Counted from the stretch's first letter, positions 35,278-44,484 are shown. The stretch is DNA of 64,000 bases from an uncultured Clostridia bacterium (GCA_934772045.1 CAKVMH010000001.1:124001-188000), one strand, 5' to 3'. The notes: generated by a model not told the origin, from the letters alone. Made by a program: numbers and translations.

Positions 35278-37569
35278 TTAATTTTTTAAATATGTGCGTG
35301 CAACAAGCACTGTCATGTCATCACGCGCCGAGTTGCCATTAAGACGCAAAGCTTCGTTTAATATTGTTTCAGCTAAAACTTGCGGATTAGTGCTGACAAG
35401 TTTTGCAACAAATTCTTTTAAATTGTCAGCTGTTTCAAATGCGTCAGTTATGCCGTCGGTTGCAAGAATAACAATATCCTTTGTTGAAATTGTGGTTTTA
35501 TAGATTGACGGATTGATGTTATCAAGCGCACCGATCGGCAAGGCACCACCTTCAACCATTTCTAGGTCACTGGCATGTTTGATTATGCCATAAGGTGCAC
35601 CAACTTTAATGAAATCTGCCAATTGGTTGTTTAAGTCCAACAGACAGACATCAAGCGTGGAATAATTTTCCTGATTATTTATTGCCAAAAGTTTATTTAC
35701 ACTTTCAAGCACCACATCATTTTCAAAACCGACTTTATAAAAATTTTCAATTAAACTTAGGGTCATTGCGCTCATTTTGTGTGCCGATACACCTGCGCCC
35801 ATGCCGTCGCATAAGGCAAGCAAGAAACGGTCGTTACTCAAACGAATAATGCTGTGGCAATCACCGCACTCGTCATTGCCAGCCTTACAACAACTTGCCA
35901 AACCAAAGGCACAATCGTATTTAGACATTTTGCGCAAAGCAATTGAATTGAACCCTGTTTCTTCCATCGGTTTAATTTGCGTGATTTTCATTGGTGTTTT
36001 TAAAACTTCGGTTAAAACCTTTTCAATCGTTGCCAAATCTCTTTCAGTGTTTTTTACAATCAACATTGCACTGATGTCCATATTTTTTTCAGTGTACAAA
36101 AGCACTTCTTTACATTCCACATTAAAGTTTAAAAGGCGTGAAATAATTTTGTTTTCCCGCGCGATGTCGAAAGTTACATTTGTGTCAATTTCGTCACCGA
36201 TATCCAACAATAATTGCGACACTGCCCCCATTTGGTCAGCAAGCAGGAACTTCACATTGTTAACATCTGCCACCATGTTTTTGTATTGCTTATATTCGTC
36301 GGTCAATCGGTTGACAAGCGTTATTAAATAATTTACTTTTCCACACCTGTTTGTCAACCCAGAAGGAATGTCAAGCAAACTCACCTTGCCCTTTTTTAAT
36401 GCAATTTCAATAAGCGTTTCAAGGTTGGACAAATTGTCCGTTCCCAATGAGCGCGTACAGCGGTTTTTGTCCAGACACTCTTTGCAACAAGTGGAAGTAA
36501 TTTCACGCGTTAACATTGCAACAAGTTCTTGATGTGTAAGTTCCTTTTTTATCATGCCAAGGTGAATTTGTTTCATCTCCAAAAATATGTTGCTAAGTTC
36601 GCTCATTCTTTTATGTATGTTGCGCCGTGTGGTGTTAATTAAATTTCGGCTTGAAAGTTCGCTTCGTTTAACATAAACCAAATCTGCCAAACTGTTAAGC
36701 CCTTTATTAGGCACACACAAAAAAACAACCGACGCACTGATTATTGGCAATAGGGCGTAAATAATGTCCCAACTTTTGCCGACAAAATATAATTCAACAA
36801 AAGCCGAACCCAACACTGCCACCAAAACGATTTTAAATTTGTTAGGCATGCTGAACATCTGCACCAACAAACATATAATTGAAAATTCCGCAATCGGCAA
36901 AAGGCTAAGCGTACTTACCGACACACCCAAACTAAATGCCAAACTGAATGCAAAAGTAAGAATTGGGCTATTCAAACTAACGGAAACAAAAATTGCCAAC
37001 ATCAGCACAAGTTTGTACACTTCAAAATTGTAAATTTCAACTGGTGCAAGCCCCACACCTAAAACAGCAATTGCAAACAAAAAACATATGCTTTCGTCCA
37101 AAGTTAATTTTAAGCAATTTTTCCTTATAATCATAATTTGGCAAACAACAGTAAACACCCAAAGCGCAACAAGCCCCAAAACAAAGTATGCGCACAAACC
37201 CCAAGGGTTGTGTAGATTATAATAAACATACACTCCTTGTGACAAAACATAGACAGTTAAATTACACCCTAACTTAATCTTCTTTTTAATTAAGCGGTGG
37301 GTGTAAAAACTTATTAAGCACACTGCAACAACTGCCAAACTTGTTAAAAAAGTTTGCATGCTTGGTTCAACTGCAACTGCCGAGCCAACAGTGAACACTG
37401 CCATTATTTTTTCATCGACACCAACAAACACACACGCAAACAAAAAAGCATACAAAAAAGGGCTTATGCCATATATGTTTGCATTTGCAAAAACCAAGCA
37501 GACAAAAAGCAGTGCCACGTATTTTAATGTCTTGGTTAAATTAAAACTTTTTTTACTCTCATTCGTCAT
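35278..37569 (-). CDS. spoIIE: Stage II sporulation protein E (PP2C phosphatase)
   Basis: 763 residues. The first 300 contain about ten hydrophobic helices, then a linker that in Bacillus mediates FtsZ-ring and polar septum binding. The C-terminal 220 residues are a PP2C-type phosphatase: LLALCDGMGAG (metal-binding Asp), STLDVCLLDL, VGAPYGI, and VILATDGITDAF with the second Asp. SpoIIE dephosphorylates SpoIIAA to activate sigma-F in the forespore. A regulatory region before it has a CCKECLDKNRC stretch. Start: no good Shine-Dalgarno; a palindrome ATGCTTAAAGCAT lies just upstream. Synteny with tilS supports the call. Confidence 0.95.
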   Translation of the reverse strand: MTNESKKSFNLTKTLKYVALLFVCLVFANANIYGISPFLYAFLFACVFVGVDEKIMAVFTVGSAVAVEPSMQTFLTSLAVVAVCLISFYTHRLIKKKIKLGCNLTVYVLSQGVYVYYNLHNPWGLCAYFVLGLVALWVFTVVCQIMIIRKNCLKLTLDESICFLFAIAVLGVGLAPVEIYNFEVYKLVLMLAIFVSVSLNSPILTFAFSLAFSLGVSVSTLSLLPIAEFSIICLLVQMFSMPNKFKIVLVAVLGSAFVELYFVGKSWDIIYALLPIISASVVFLCVPNKGLNSLADLVYVKRSELSSRNLINTTRRNIHKRMSELSNIFLEMKQIHLGMIKKELTHQELVAMLTREITSTCCKECLDKNRCTRSLGTDNLSNLETLIEIALKKGKVSLLDIPSGLTNRCGKVNYLITLVNRLTDEYKQYKNMVADVNNVKFLLADQMGAVSQLLLDIGDEIDTNVTFDIARENKIISRLLNFNVECKEVLLYTEKNMDISAMLIVKNTERDLATIEKVLTEVLKTPMKITQIKPMEETGFNSIALRKMSKYDCAFGLASCCKAGNDECGDCHSIIRLSNDRFLLALCDGMGAGVSAHKMSAMTLSLIENFYKVGFENDVVLESVNKLLAINNQENYSTLDVCLLDLNNQLADFIKVGAPYGIIKHASDLEMVEGGALPIGALDNINPSIYKTTISTKDIVILATDGITDAFETADNLKEFVAKLVSTNPQVLAETILNEALRLNGNSARDDMTVLVARTYLKN

Positions 37570-37784
37570 GCTTTAAGCATAACTCAAAATAAATTTTACG
37601 GCTTATGCAAAAAAACAATTAAAAGTGCTATTTTTGTAGACTTAGTGCTAATTGTAAAGATAAATAAAGAAAATTAGAATTGCCTTTTTAACCATAGAAC
37701 TAAAAAATCTAATAAAATTAGAGAAAACAACATTAAAACTCGCCAAATTTCCATCAGGTTTAGAATTGTGGCTTGAAAATTTCT

Positions 37785-37812
37785 TTGATTATTTAAAATA
37801 TTTATTTATAAT
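37785..37812 (+). promoter_or_regulatory. Promoter of the glycosyltransferase-acyltransferase pair
   Basis: TTGATT (37785-37790), 16-base spacer, TATAAT (37807-37812); start codon at 37836 with SD AAGGA. Confidence 0.55.
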
Positions 37813-37835
37813 AATTGCGATACTAAGGATAAAAT

Positions 37836-39113
37836 ATGAGTTTTTTACAAATTATTTTAATTGTTTATTTAGCCTTAAGTTTATTTGCTTTATTATTATA
37901 TATACCCAAAATTAGATGTTGGGTTTATGGTTTTAAGCAACAAAAAAGGCTAACAAACCCAAAACAAAATAAACTTGCAATAATTGTGCCTGCCCGTGAA
38001 GAGAGTGCTTGCATTGACAGACTTTTAAATTCAATCAATAAACAGACATATCCTTCCGCCCTTTTCGACACTTTCATCGTGGTTGCACGTGAGGACGACC
38101 CGACAATAGAAATGGCACACAGCAAACTTAAAAATGTTGATGTGTGGGTTGAAAAAAACCAAACTTGCAAAGCCGAAGCAATGGATAGTTTGTTTCAACA
38201 TATTTTTGAAACAAAAGGCAACATTTATGATGGTTACATAATTGTAGATGCAGACAGCTACTTAGATGACGATTATTTAACAGAAATAAACAACGCAATG
38301 ATAACAGAAGCTGATGTTATAATCTCAAAAAAGAAAGTGATAAATTGGGAAAGCAACAACAAAAAACAACGCACACTTTTTGCGAATTTAAGTGGGCTTA
38401 CATACACAGCAATTGACACAATGGGCAATAAATATAAATCTGACCACAACTACGCCCTTGCCATTTGTGGGAACGGCATGCTACTCAGCAAAAGGTATGT
38501 GACCAAATTTGATGGTTTCCCATTTAGGTCAATTTGTGAAGATGTTGAAGTTGGCATTAATGCAATGTTGAATGGGTTTAAAGAATGTTATTACGAACAC
38601 GCAATAATTTACACTGAAGAACCAATTTCACATAAAGAATATAACAAGCGTAGATACCGTTGGCTTAAAGGATATTTTTCCAATAACGCCAATTACAATC
38701 CTGAACTTTACAACAAAACTTTTAAACAAGGCAAAATTGTGCGCGGTAATTTAAAGTACTTATTTGAACTTATGCCTGTTTATTTATTTATCTGCATAAC
38801 AGTTGTAGCTCTTTTGACCTTTTTAATTTCTGGCATTGCATTAAGTTGTGTACGCTCGCCATTAACTAAACAAGCATTTTTGTTTGCCCTTTTAATTGCC
38901 GTACTTGTTTATGCCGTCATTTCAATTTTTAATTTCATAACCATTTTGGAAGAGGACAGCAAAAAATTAAAATTTGGTGAAAAACTTGCTATTATGTTTA
39001 TAGGGCCATTTATAACATTTGAATATGTGATTGTGTTTTTTAGAACCATTAATAAAAATTATAAAGTTGAATGGGAACCAATTGAAAGGATAACGATAGA
39101 TGAAACGAACTGA
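37836..39113 (+). CDS. Membrane glycosyltransferase, family 2 (processive type)
   Basis: 425 residues. One N-terminal membrane helix (about 4-25), then a GT2 domain: IIVPAREES (about 49-57), VDADSYLDDD (DxD, about 138-147), EDVEVGINA (catalytic Asp region, about 233-241) and KRRYRWLKGY, which stands in place of the QxxRW motif of processive synthases. Three further helices (about 310-405) end the protein. It probably makes a glycolipid or short polysaccharide at the inner face of the membrane. The stop overlaps the start of the acyltransferase gene by 14 bases, so the pair should act in one pathway, for example building a glycolipid. Confidence 0.88.
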   Translation: MSFLQIILIVYLALSLFALLLYIPKIRCWVYGFKQQKRLTNPKQNKLAIIVPAREESACIDRLLNSINKQTYPSALFDTFIVVAREDDPTIEMAHSKLKNVDVWVEKNQTCKAEAMDSLFQHIFETKGNIYDGYIIVDADSYLDDDYLTEINNAMITEADVIISKKKVINWESNNKKQRTLFANLSGLTYTAIDTMGNKYKSDHNYALAICGNGMLLSKRYVTKFDGFPFRSICEDVEVGINAMLNGFKECYYEHAIIYTEEPISHKEYNKRRYRWLKGYFSNNANYNPELYNKTFKQGKIVRGNLKYLFELMPVYLFICITVVALLTFLISGIALSCVRSPLTKQAFLFALLIAVLVYAVISIFNFITILEEDSKKLKFGEKLAIMFIGPFITFEYVIVFFRTINKNYKVEWEPIERITIDETN

Positions 39114-39888
39114 AATTTTGAAGATAATTGAAGAAAAGGAACGCAACAGGGACTTTAACAGCCATGTTCAACAGCCAAATGAAAAAATTAAAAAAGTTAC
39201 ACCTAAATATGACTATTTGCGAAAAGGTTTTTTTAACCAACTTGGCAGTTTCCTGTGTGTACCTATCTTTTATTGGGCAAGTTGTGCTTTTGCAAAAGGC
39301 TTTAAATTAAAAGTTGAAGGCAAGGAAAATTTAAAACTTGTTAAAGACATGGGCGTAATTTTGACATCTAACCACGTGCATGATTTAGATTGCACCTTAT
39401 TAAACCGCGCAACCGGCAAAAGGCGTATTTACATAACCGTTGGGCAATTCAACAATTACTATGGTGCTTTTGGTGCTATGCTTAGGGCAAGTGCAACCCT
39501 TCCTTTAAGCGACAGCCCAAAATGTATGTGTAATTTTACAAAAGCCGTGGGTACACTTTTAAGCAAAAAGAAAATGATTGTTTTCTACCCTGAAGGTGCT
39601 TTGTGGTGGTGCTATGAAAAGCCAAGGCCATTGCTTGCTGGCAGTTTCCATTTTGCAAGCAAGTTTAATGTGCCAGTGCTTCCAACTTTCTTTACTTTTA
39701 AAAACTTAAAAAAGCGTAAAGATGGCACATACAAAAAACAATTCATTTTGCACATCGGCAAACCAATTTACCCTAAAAAAGAATTGAACATGAAAGAAAA
39801 CATGGCATACCTTGCCAACGAAAACTTTGAATTTAACAAACAAACTTACGAAAGCTTTTATAACAAAAAATTGGAATACTTAGATTAG
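39100..39888 (+). CDS. PlsC-like acyltransferase
   Basis: 262 residues. Contains NHVHDLD (His-x4-Asp catalytic motif, about 86-92) and FYPEGALWW (about 158-166, the EGT/FPEG motif), both typical of lysophosphatidate acyltransferases (LPLAT fold). A short hydrophobic helix FLCVPIFYWASCAFAKG (about 50-66) precedes the first motif. It transfers a fatty acid from acyl-ACP or acyl-CoA to a lipid hydroxyl. Because it overlaps the glycosyltransferase gene, the acceptor could be a glycolipid rather than lysophosphatidate. A separate housekeeping plsC may exist elsewhere. The terminator overlaps its last codons. Confidence 0.87.
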   Translation: MKRTEILKIIEEKERNRDFNSHVQQPNEKIKKVTPKYDYLRKGFFNQLGSFLCVPIFYWASCAFAKGFKLKVEGKENLKLVKDMGVILTSNHVHDLDCTLLNRATGKRRIYITVGQFNNYYGAFGAMLRASATLPLSDSPKCMCNFTKAVGTLLSKKKMIVFYPEGALWWCYEKPRPLLAGSFHFASKFNVPVLPTFFTFKNLKKRKDGTYKKQFILHIGKPIYPKKELNMKENMAYLANENFEFNKQTYESFYNKKLEYLD

Positions 39889-39903
39889 TGTTCCAATTTT
39901 TTT
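39871..39903 (+). terminator. Terminator overlapping the acyltransferase stop codon
   Basis: TTGGAA (39871-39876) pairs with TTCCAA (39891-39896), extended by AC/GT inside, then eight T. Confidence 0.7.
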
Positions 39904-39963
39904 ACATTTAAATATTTACTTTTAATCAAACATATATTTTTATCATTTAAATTTCAGCAGAAT

Positions 39964-40590
39964 TTATTGTGCGTTTACAATTTCGTTAAAATTTAAATTG
40001 TATTTTTTCAATTTTTCATCAATTTTACTTAAATCAAAGGTTAAGCACAAAGTGCCAAGCCCGCACTTTTTTGCTTCTTCAAAACCATAGTGCATGTAAA
40101 AGCCATAGCCACGTGTTTTACGGCTTTCGGTAACAAGGTACATATACTTATAGCCGAGATTTTGCAAATGTTTGCCCATAATTGCCAAAAGTTTGGGACC
40201 AAGCGCTTGCCCTTGATGATTGTCATCAACATTAAGGTGAAAACCACTGCCACCATAAAGTTTACTTAACTTTATTGATGTAGAAGTGCAAATTTTTAAA
40301 AACCAACTGTAAATAGGGTTAATTTTTGCAACCTTTTTGCCTATGTCTTTGTTGATTGCATTTTTAAGTTTGGTCATATCCAAAGCATAGCAACAATAAC
40401 CGCAAACTTTACCATCGTCAACGGCTACAAAACAATTTTCAGGTTCGTAAAGAATGTTGTAATCAATATACATTTCAGCCACGGCTTCGCGTTTCTTTGG
40501 TTTAACGCTAAAACTTCCCTTTGCTGTGTCCATGCAAATTTTCCTTACCATGTCCTTGTCTTCTTCTGTGTATTTCCTAAATGTTATCAT
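39964..40590 (-). CDS. GNAT-family acetyltransferase
   Basis: 208 residues. The N-terminus TFRKYTEEDKDMVRKIC is a typical GNAT opening; the acetyl-CoA site is VDDNHQGQALGPKLL (about 125-139, the Q/RxxGxG/A loop reads QGQALG), followed by YLVTESRKTRGYGFYMHYGF, in which the Y..GF pairing is the standard C-terminal signature. A central insert with a weakly hydrophobic stretch (IYSWFLKICTSTS) is unusual. Substrate unknown. Weak SD AAAAGG about 12 bases before ATG. It stands alone, convergent with the acyltransferase gene. Confidence 0.8.
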   Translation of the reverse strand: MITFRKYTEEDKDMVRKICMDTAKGSFSVKPKKREAVAEMYIDYNILYEPENCFVAVDDGKVCGYCCYALDMTKLKNAINKDIGKKVAKINPIYSWFLKICTSTSIKLSKLYGGSGFHLNVDDNHQGQALGPKLLAIMGKHLQNLGYKYMYLVTESRKTRGYGFYMHYGFEEAKKCGLGTLCLTFDLSKIDEKLKKYNLNFNEIVNAQ

Positions 40591-40677
40591 AATATAATTT
40601 ACCTTTTATCTACATGGATTATTATACCAAAACTTTAAACTTTTGCAAACTTTAACTTAAAATTAAACAAAAACAAT

Positions 40678-41562
40678 TTATTTGTCCGCTTCAATTATTT
40701 TAATCAACTTTTTTACTGCTGGGTTTGTTTGCTCCACATCGATTAGGCAAACAATCTCCCTTGCGCAGATTGAAAATTCAGGATAAATAACAAAAACTTC
40801 TTTGTTTTCCACCGCTTGTTTATAATAATCGATGTTGACAAACGCCATGCCAAACCCTTTTTTAACAAATTCGTAAAGCAAAATATAATTATCCAGTTCA
40901 TATTTAGGGGCAAGTGTTATGTTGTTTTCATTAAAAAATTTGTTAATTGCAAGGCGGGAACTGTTGTTGACGGTTGGTAGCATTAATTCGTTAACCGGAA
41001 AATTTTTAACATCAATATTTTCTTCCTTAAACTTCGTTTTATATGCCTTGTTGCCAATCAATTGATAAGTTACATTGAACTTTTTAATGGTAACAAATTC
41101 GTCAGCCTTTTCGGTGTTGTCAATGAAAATCATGTCTAAGTCATTATTTTTCAACTTTTGCAACAATTGCTCCTTGTCGCCACGCTCCATTGCTATTGAA
41201 ATGTTTGGATACTGTTTTGCAAATTCCGCAATGTAATTTAAAACAATTTGGTTTGTGTTTGATGTGCACGAACCAATGCGAATAATGCCCTGCTCCAACA
41301 TTTGGTAACGCTTTGCAAAGTTTTCAATGTTTTCAAATTTATCAATGCTGTTTTTAACTTGCTCGTAAAGCAGTTTGCCAAAACTTGTCAACTCCACACC
41401 TTTACTTTTGCGGATAAAAAGTTGCTGGTTAAGTTCCGTTTCCAATTCACGTATTGCAAACGACACCGCAGGTTGCGACACAAACAACTTTTCACTTGCT
41501 TTTGAAATGTTTTTTTCTTCCGCCACACAACAGAAAAAGCGGTATAAATTCAAATTTGTCAT
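40678..41562 (-). CDS. LysR-family transcriptional regulator
   Basis: 294 residues. Winged helix-turn-helix at the N-terminus (NISKASEKLFVSQPAVSFAI, then RELETELNQQLF and TSFGKLL), which is the classical LysR reading. The rest is a type 2 periplasmic-binding-like effector domain (IRIGSCTSN about 95-103). It is divergent from the superoxide dismutase gene with 138 bases between them, the usual place for the gene it controls. Effector unknown. The start lacks a good Shine-Dalgarno; GGAG lies 16 bases upstream. Confidence 0.88.
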   Translation of the reverse strand: MTNLNLYRFFCCVAEEKNISKASEKLFVSQPAVSFAIRELETELNQQLFIRKSKGVELTSFGKLLYEQVKNSIDKFENIENFAKRYQMLEQGIIRIGSCTSNTNQIVLNYIAEFAKQYPNISIAMERGDKEQLLQKLKNNDLDMIFIDNTEKADEFVTIKKFNVTYQLIGNKAYKTKFKEENIDVKNFPVNELMLPTVNNSSRLAINKFFNENNITLAPKYELDNYILLYEFVKKGFGMAFVNIDYYKQAVENKEVFVIYPEFSICAREIVCLIDVEQTNPAVKKLIKIIEADK

Positions 41563-41700
41563 AATTAACGCTTATTGCTCCTTGTTTTTATTATTCGTTT
41601 TAATTATATCACACTTTATTAAAAATGCAATACATATTACAAAACAAAGTCAAATTTAGCAAAATTTGTTTGTCTGCATATATAAACAAAAAGGATAAAC

Positions 41701-42174
41701 ATGAAAAATCAAACAAACAATAGTGTACAAATTTTAATTAACAAACTTGCAAACGCCACACCAAGTGCGCAAGCGCAAATATTTGGGCGTGACGAATATG
41801 CAACGATTAAAGGCAACGTGGACTTTTACAATTTCAATGGTGACAGCGTTGTGGCTTGCCTGGTGCAAGGGTTACCTGAAACCGCAACTAACATTTTTGG
41901 TTTCCACATTCATGAAAATGGCGATTGCTCAGGCAACTTTTCTTCATCTGGCGGGCATTATGGTGGCAACACACACCCTGAACATAAAGGCGACATGCCA
42001 GTGCTGTTTTCAAACAATGGCAACGCTTTCCTTGTGTTCTGCACCGACCGCTTTACCATTGACGAAATAATAGATAAGGCTGTAATTATCCACCTTATGC
42101 CAGACGATTACACAAGCCAACCAGCAGGCAACTCGGGCGCACGCATTGCATGCGGAATAATTCAAAAAATCTAG
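41701..42174 (+). CDS. Cu/Zn superoxide dismutase family protein
   Basis: 157 residues. GFHIHENGDC (copper ligands His-x-His, and the Cys of the structural disulfide), GGHYGGNTHPEHKGDMP (zinc/copper His and Asp ligands) and PAGNSGARIACGII (C-terminal Cys and Arg of the active-site channel) are all present. It lacks a signal peptide, so it would act in the cytoplasm, unlike most bacterial SodC; this form is common in Firmicutes. SD AAAGGAT seven bases upstream. The electrostatic loop looks shortened (DKAVIIHLMPDDYTS), and the equivalent of the last copper His is VIIH. It should remove superoxide in an organism that is otherwise likely anaerobic. Confidence 0.88.
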   Translation: MKNQTNNSVQILINKLANATPSAQAQIFGRDEYATIKGNVDFYNFNGDSVVACLVQGLPETATNIFGFHIHENGDCSGNFSSSGGHYGGNTHPEHKGDMPVLFSNNGNAFLVFCTDRFTIDEIIDKAVIIHLMPDDYTSQPAGNSGARIACGIIQKI

Positions 42175-42250
42175 TTGTAATGTGAATTTACATTTAACCA
42201 ATTAAACTTATGATTGCTTTGTTTTTTACACTTAAGTAAATAAAATGAAT

Positions 42251-42331
42251 CTATTTCATTCCATTCGTTAACGTGTTTTGCATAAACACAAAAACACCAA
42301 ACTAATTAAACAGCATAGAATGAAATAGGAG
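42251..42331 (+). promoter_or_regulatory. 5' leader structure able to mask a ribosome-binding site
   Basis: CTATTTCATTC (42251-42261) is the exact complement of GAATGAAATAG (42318-42328), which overlaps the TAGGAG Shine-Dalgarno of the next gene. A second hairpin GTGTTT/AAACAC (42273-42289) lies inside. Confidence 0.5.
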
Positions 42332-42341
42332 TAAAACAATT

Positions 42342-43103
42342 ATGGCAATCATAAACAAAGCGCAATTAACATCAAATGCAAACCATAATAGCGAAACCAT
42401 TGCAATCACAACCCAAAGCAACAGTGCAACAACATACCTTGCACAAGGCGATGTTAAAGTTGAGAAAACTGTTTCACGCAGTTGGACAATTGCAGGCGAC
42501 AGCCTTACAGTAACAACAGTCATCACCAACAACCTTGATGTGGACATTGAAGATTTAACCATTTTAGACACCATAACCACCGGTGCAACATTTGTTGAAG
42601 GCAGTGTAAAAATCGGTAGCCAAACCTACCTTGACTTTGACCCATTTGTGGGCGCAAAACTGCCAATAACCCTAGGCGGTTCTGGTATGGATATGACAAT
42701 AACTTACGACATCACAATCAACGACGATGTTGCTGTTCGAACCATTTCACTGGAAGGCGGTGCAACTTTTGAAATTAGCGGAGCAAGTTACACTTCACAA
42801 TCAAACAAAATCGACATTCAAGTTTTGAATAATGAAATATATATAAATAAACAAGCTGACAAACAAATTGTCAAATCTGGCGACACATTGACCTACACTT
42901 TAACAATTTCAAACAATGGCGAACTGACCAACACCGACCTTGTGCTGACCGACCCTATACCTGCCGGCACCAGTTTTGTGGAAGATAGCCTAACAATAAA
43001 TGGCACCCCAAAACTAGGCACCAACCCAGCGTCCGGCATAAATTTAGACGATTTGCCAGCAAATGAAACAATAACCATAACCTTCCAAGTCCAAGTGGAT
43101 TAA
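42342..43103 (+). CDS. DUF11-repeat protein without signal peptide
   Basis: 253 residues with two or three DUF11-type (conserved repeat) beta-sandwiches. The second is the clearest: KSGDTLTYTLTISNNGELTN followed by DLVLTDPIPAGTSFV (about 183-218); the first reads AGDSLTVTTVITNN then LTILDTITTGATFVEGS. DUF11 domains usually belong to cell-surface proteins, yet there is no signal peptide, membrane helix or sortase motif. Proteins of this size and form occur in spore-forming clostridia; a spore-surface role would avoid the need for export, but that is an inference. SD TAGGAG lies in a possible inhibitory stem. Confidence 0.82.
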   Translation: MAIINKAQLTSNANHNSETIAITTQSNSATTYLAQGDVKVEKTVSRSWTIAGDSLTVTTVITNNLDVDIEDLTILDTITTGATFVEGSVKIGSQTYLDFDPFVGAKLPITLGGSGMDMTITYDITINDDVAVRTISLEGGATFEISGASYTSQSNKIDIQVLNNEIYINKQADKQIVKSGDTLTYTLTISNNGELTNTDLVLTDPIPAGTSFVEDSLTINGTPKLGTNPASGINLDDLPANETITITFQVQVD

Positions 43104-43114
43104 TAACACAGTTG

Positions 43115-43147
43115 AAAAAGAAAAGCCAACTCGACTTTTCTTTTTAT
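43115..43147 (+). terminator. Terminator after the DUF11 gene
   Basis: AAAAAGAAAAG and CTTTTCTTTTT pair around CCAACTCGA, ending in T-rich sequence. Confidence 0.75.
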
Positions 43148-43233
43148 TTGCTTATCTCACCACCCAAAATGTTTTTGCCAAATTCATTTTGAATATTAAA
43201 ATAATTTGATATAATGTTTAAGAGAGGTAAATC

Positions 43234-43706
43234 ATGATTGAAATTAAACTAGCCGAAAAAGAAGATTTGACACAATGCGCAGAGATCCTGAGAGATATTT
43301 ACAACAATAATGTATTAAATGAAGGCTGGACTGTTAAAAGTTCCAATGCTATTTGTGATTTTATTTCAAATTAAATCCAACCTTATTTTTCGTGGCAAAA
43401 ATTGATAATGAAGTAGTAGGTTTTACTTTTTCTTACATAAAGCCTTGGGCTGACGGAAACCAACTTATGATAGAAGAACTTTCGGTTAAAGAAAGTTGTA
43501 GAGAACAAAGGATCGCTTCAAGACTTTTGAAAACATTAATCTCAACAGCCAAAAAAGAATACAATATAACTTGTGTAAATGGAACAACTTATAGCGGAGA
43601 TAATGGAATGCCTTATTCTTGGTATGAAAGAATTGGTTTTAAAAAAGTTGAAGGTTTATTCTTGATTGATGGTAATCCAAATGATATAATTAAACATATT
43701 AACTAA
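43234..43706 (+). pseudogene. GNAT acetyltransferase broken by a one-base frameshift
   Basis: The first frame (ATG 43234, SD GAGAGG) encodes IEIKLAEKEDLTQCAEILRD and stops at 43373 after DFISN. The second frame, open from before 43371, continues with KLNPTLFFVAKIDNEVVGF and the acetyl-CoA loop CREQRIASRLL and ends YERIGFKKVEGL, a complete GNAT C-terminus. Adding one A to CAAATT at 43366-43371 would restore DFISKLNPTLFF and a single 157-residue GNAT. So this is a recent inactivation or a sequencing or assembly error. TATAAT at 43210-43215 serves as -10. Confidence 0.8.
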
Positions 43707-43717
43707 GGAGCAGTTAG

Positions 43718-44380
43718 ATGATAATAAAAACTACTGACGTTTGGACTGAACGATATCCAAATCACTACGAGTGTTTGAATGGCGCTTTTATTGACGGAAT
43801 TATATGTGATTCTATTCCATTTGACAAATATAAGATTGTTTTAAACTGTAACTGTATCATCAGTTCAAATAATTCCGAAATAATTGTTGGAAACAAACAC
43901 AATGCTGTTATTTTTTATAAAAACAATAAGGTGGTTAGGCTTGCAGTTTTGACGAACAAAACAAATGTTCTCTCATGCTTAGAAAATACATTAAATCAAA
44001 AATATGAGAATATAAAATTAAAAGACCTTTTTGCAAATAAAAATATAAAACAAGAAATAATCGACATGAAAGAGAAGCCCATTTTTAATCAACATAACAA
44101 TATTCAAGAAATGGACATTGGTTCTTGCGATAGGGTATCACTACTTAACTGTATGTTAAATGGCGATTACACAGAAAGCAAGACAACATTCGGAAATTAC
44201 GATTGCAATGAATACGATTTTTGTCCGAATATTGAGATTACTTATGTTTTAAAAACAGACAAAGAAAAATTTGAAATACATCATAAAGGCGCTTTTCTAA
44301 ACAAAACAAAAACCAGAGCAATTATAATTCAATCACAAGGGTCAATACGCTTAACAGATTTAGAAAATATACAATTGTAA
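43718..44380 (+). CDS. Unknown protein
   Basis: 220 residues, no family recognised, no signal peptide or membrane helix. It is a mixed alpha/beta protein with many Asn, Ile and Lys, with Cys at about residues 19, 30, 47 and later, and a segment GKNHN-like EIIVGNKHNAVIFYKNNKVV that could be a beta hairpin. SD AAGGAG ten bases before ATG. It directly follows the broken GNAT gene (11-base gap) and is in the same direction, with a strong terminator behind. Base composition is slightly more A/T-rich than nearby core genes, which together with its company suggests accessory DNA. Confidence 0.7.
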   Translation: MIIKTTDVWTERYPNHYECLNGAFIDGIICDSIPFDKYKIVLNCNCIISSNNSEIIVGNKHNAVIFYKNNKVVRLAVLTNKTNVLSCLENTLNQKYENIKLKDLFANKNIKQEIIDMKEKPIFNQHNNIQEMDIGSCDRVSLLNCMLNGDYTESKTTFGNYDCNEYDFCPNIEITYVLKTDKEKFEIHHKGAFLNKTKTRAIIIQSQGSIRLTDLENIQL

Positions 44381-44384
44381 ATAC

Positions 44385-44416
44385 AAAAACACTCAAAATT
44401 GTTTGAGTGTTTTTTA
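44385..44416. terminator. Bidirectional terminator
   Basis: Perfect 13-bp arms AAAAACACTCAAA / TTTGAGTGTTTTT with loop ATTG, between convergent genes. Confidence 0.9.
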
Positions 44417-44484
44417 TGCCCGTTTCCACATTTGTGCAAAACTACATTGTTTTCGCCAAAAAGAATTTTCCTTTACCGGCTTAC

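Noticed and set aside
35777..36331. 184-residue frame opposite spoIIE
   Set aside because: Antisense shadow of the SpoIIE phosphatase region.
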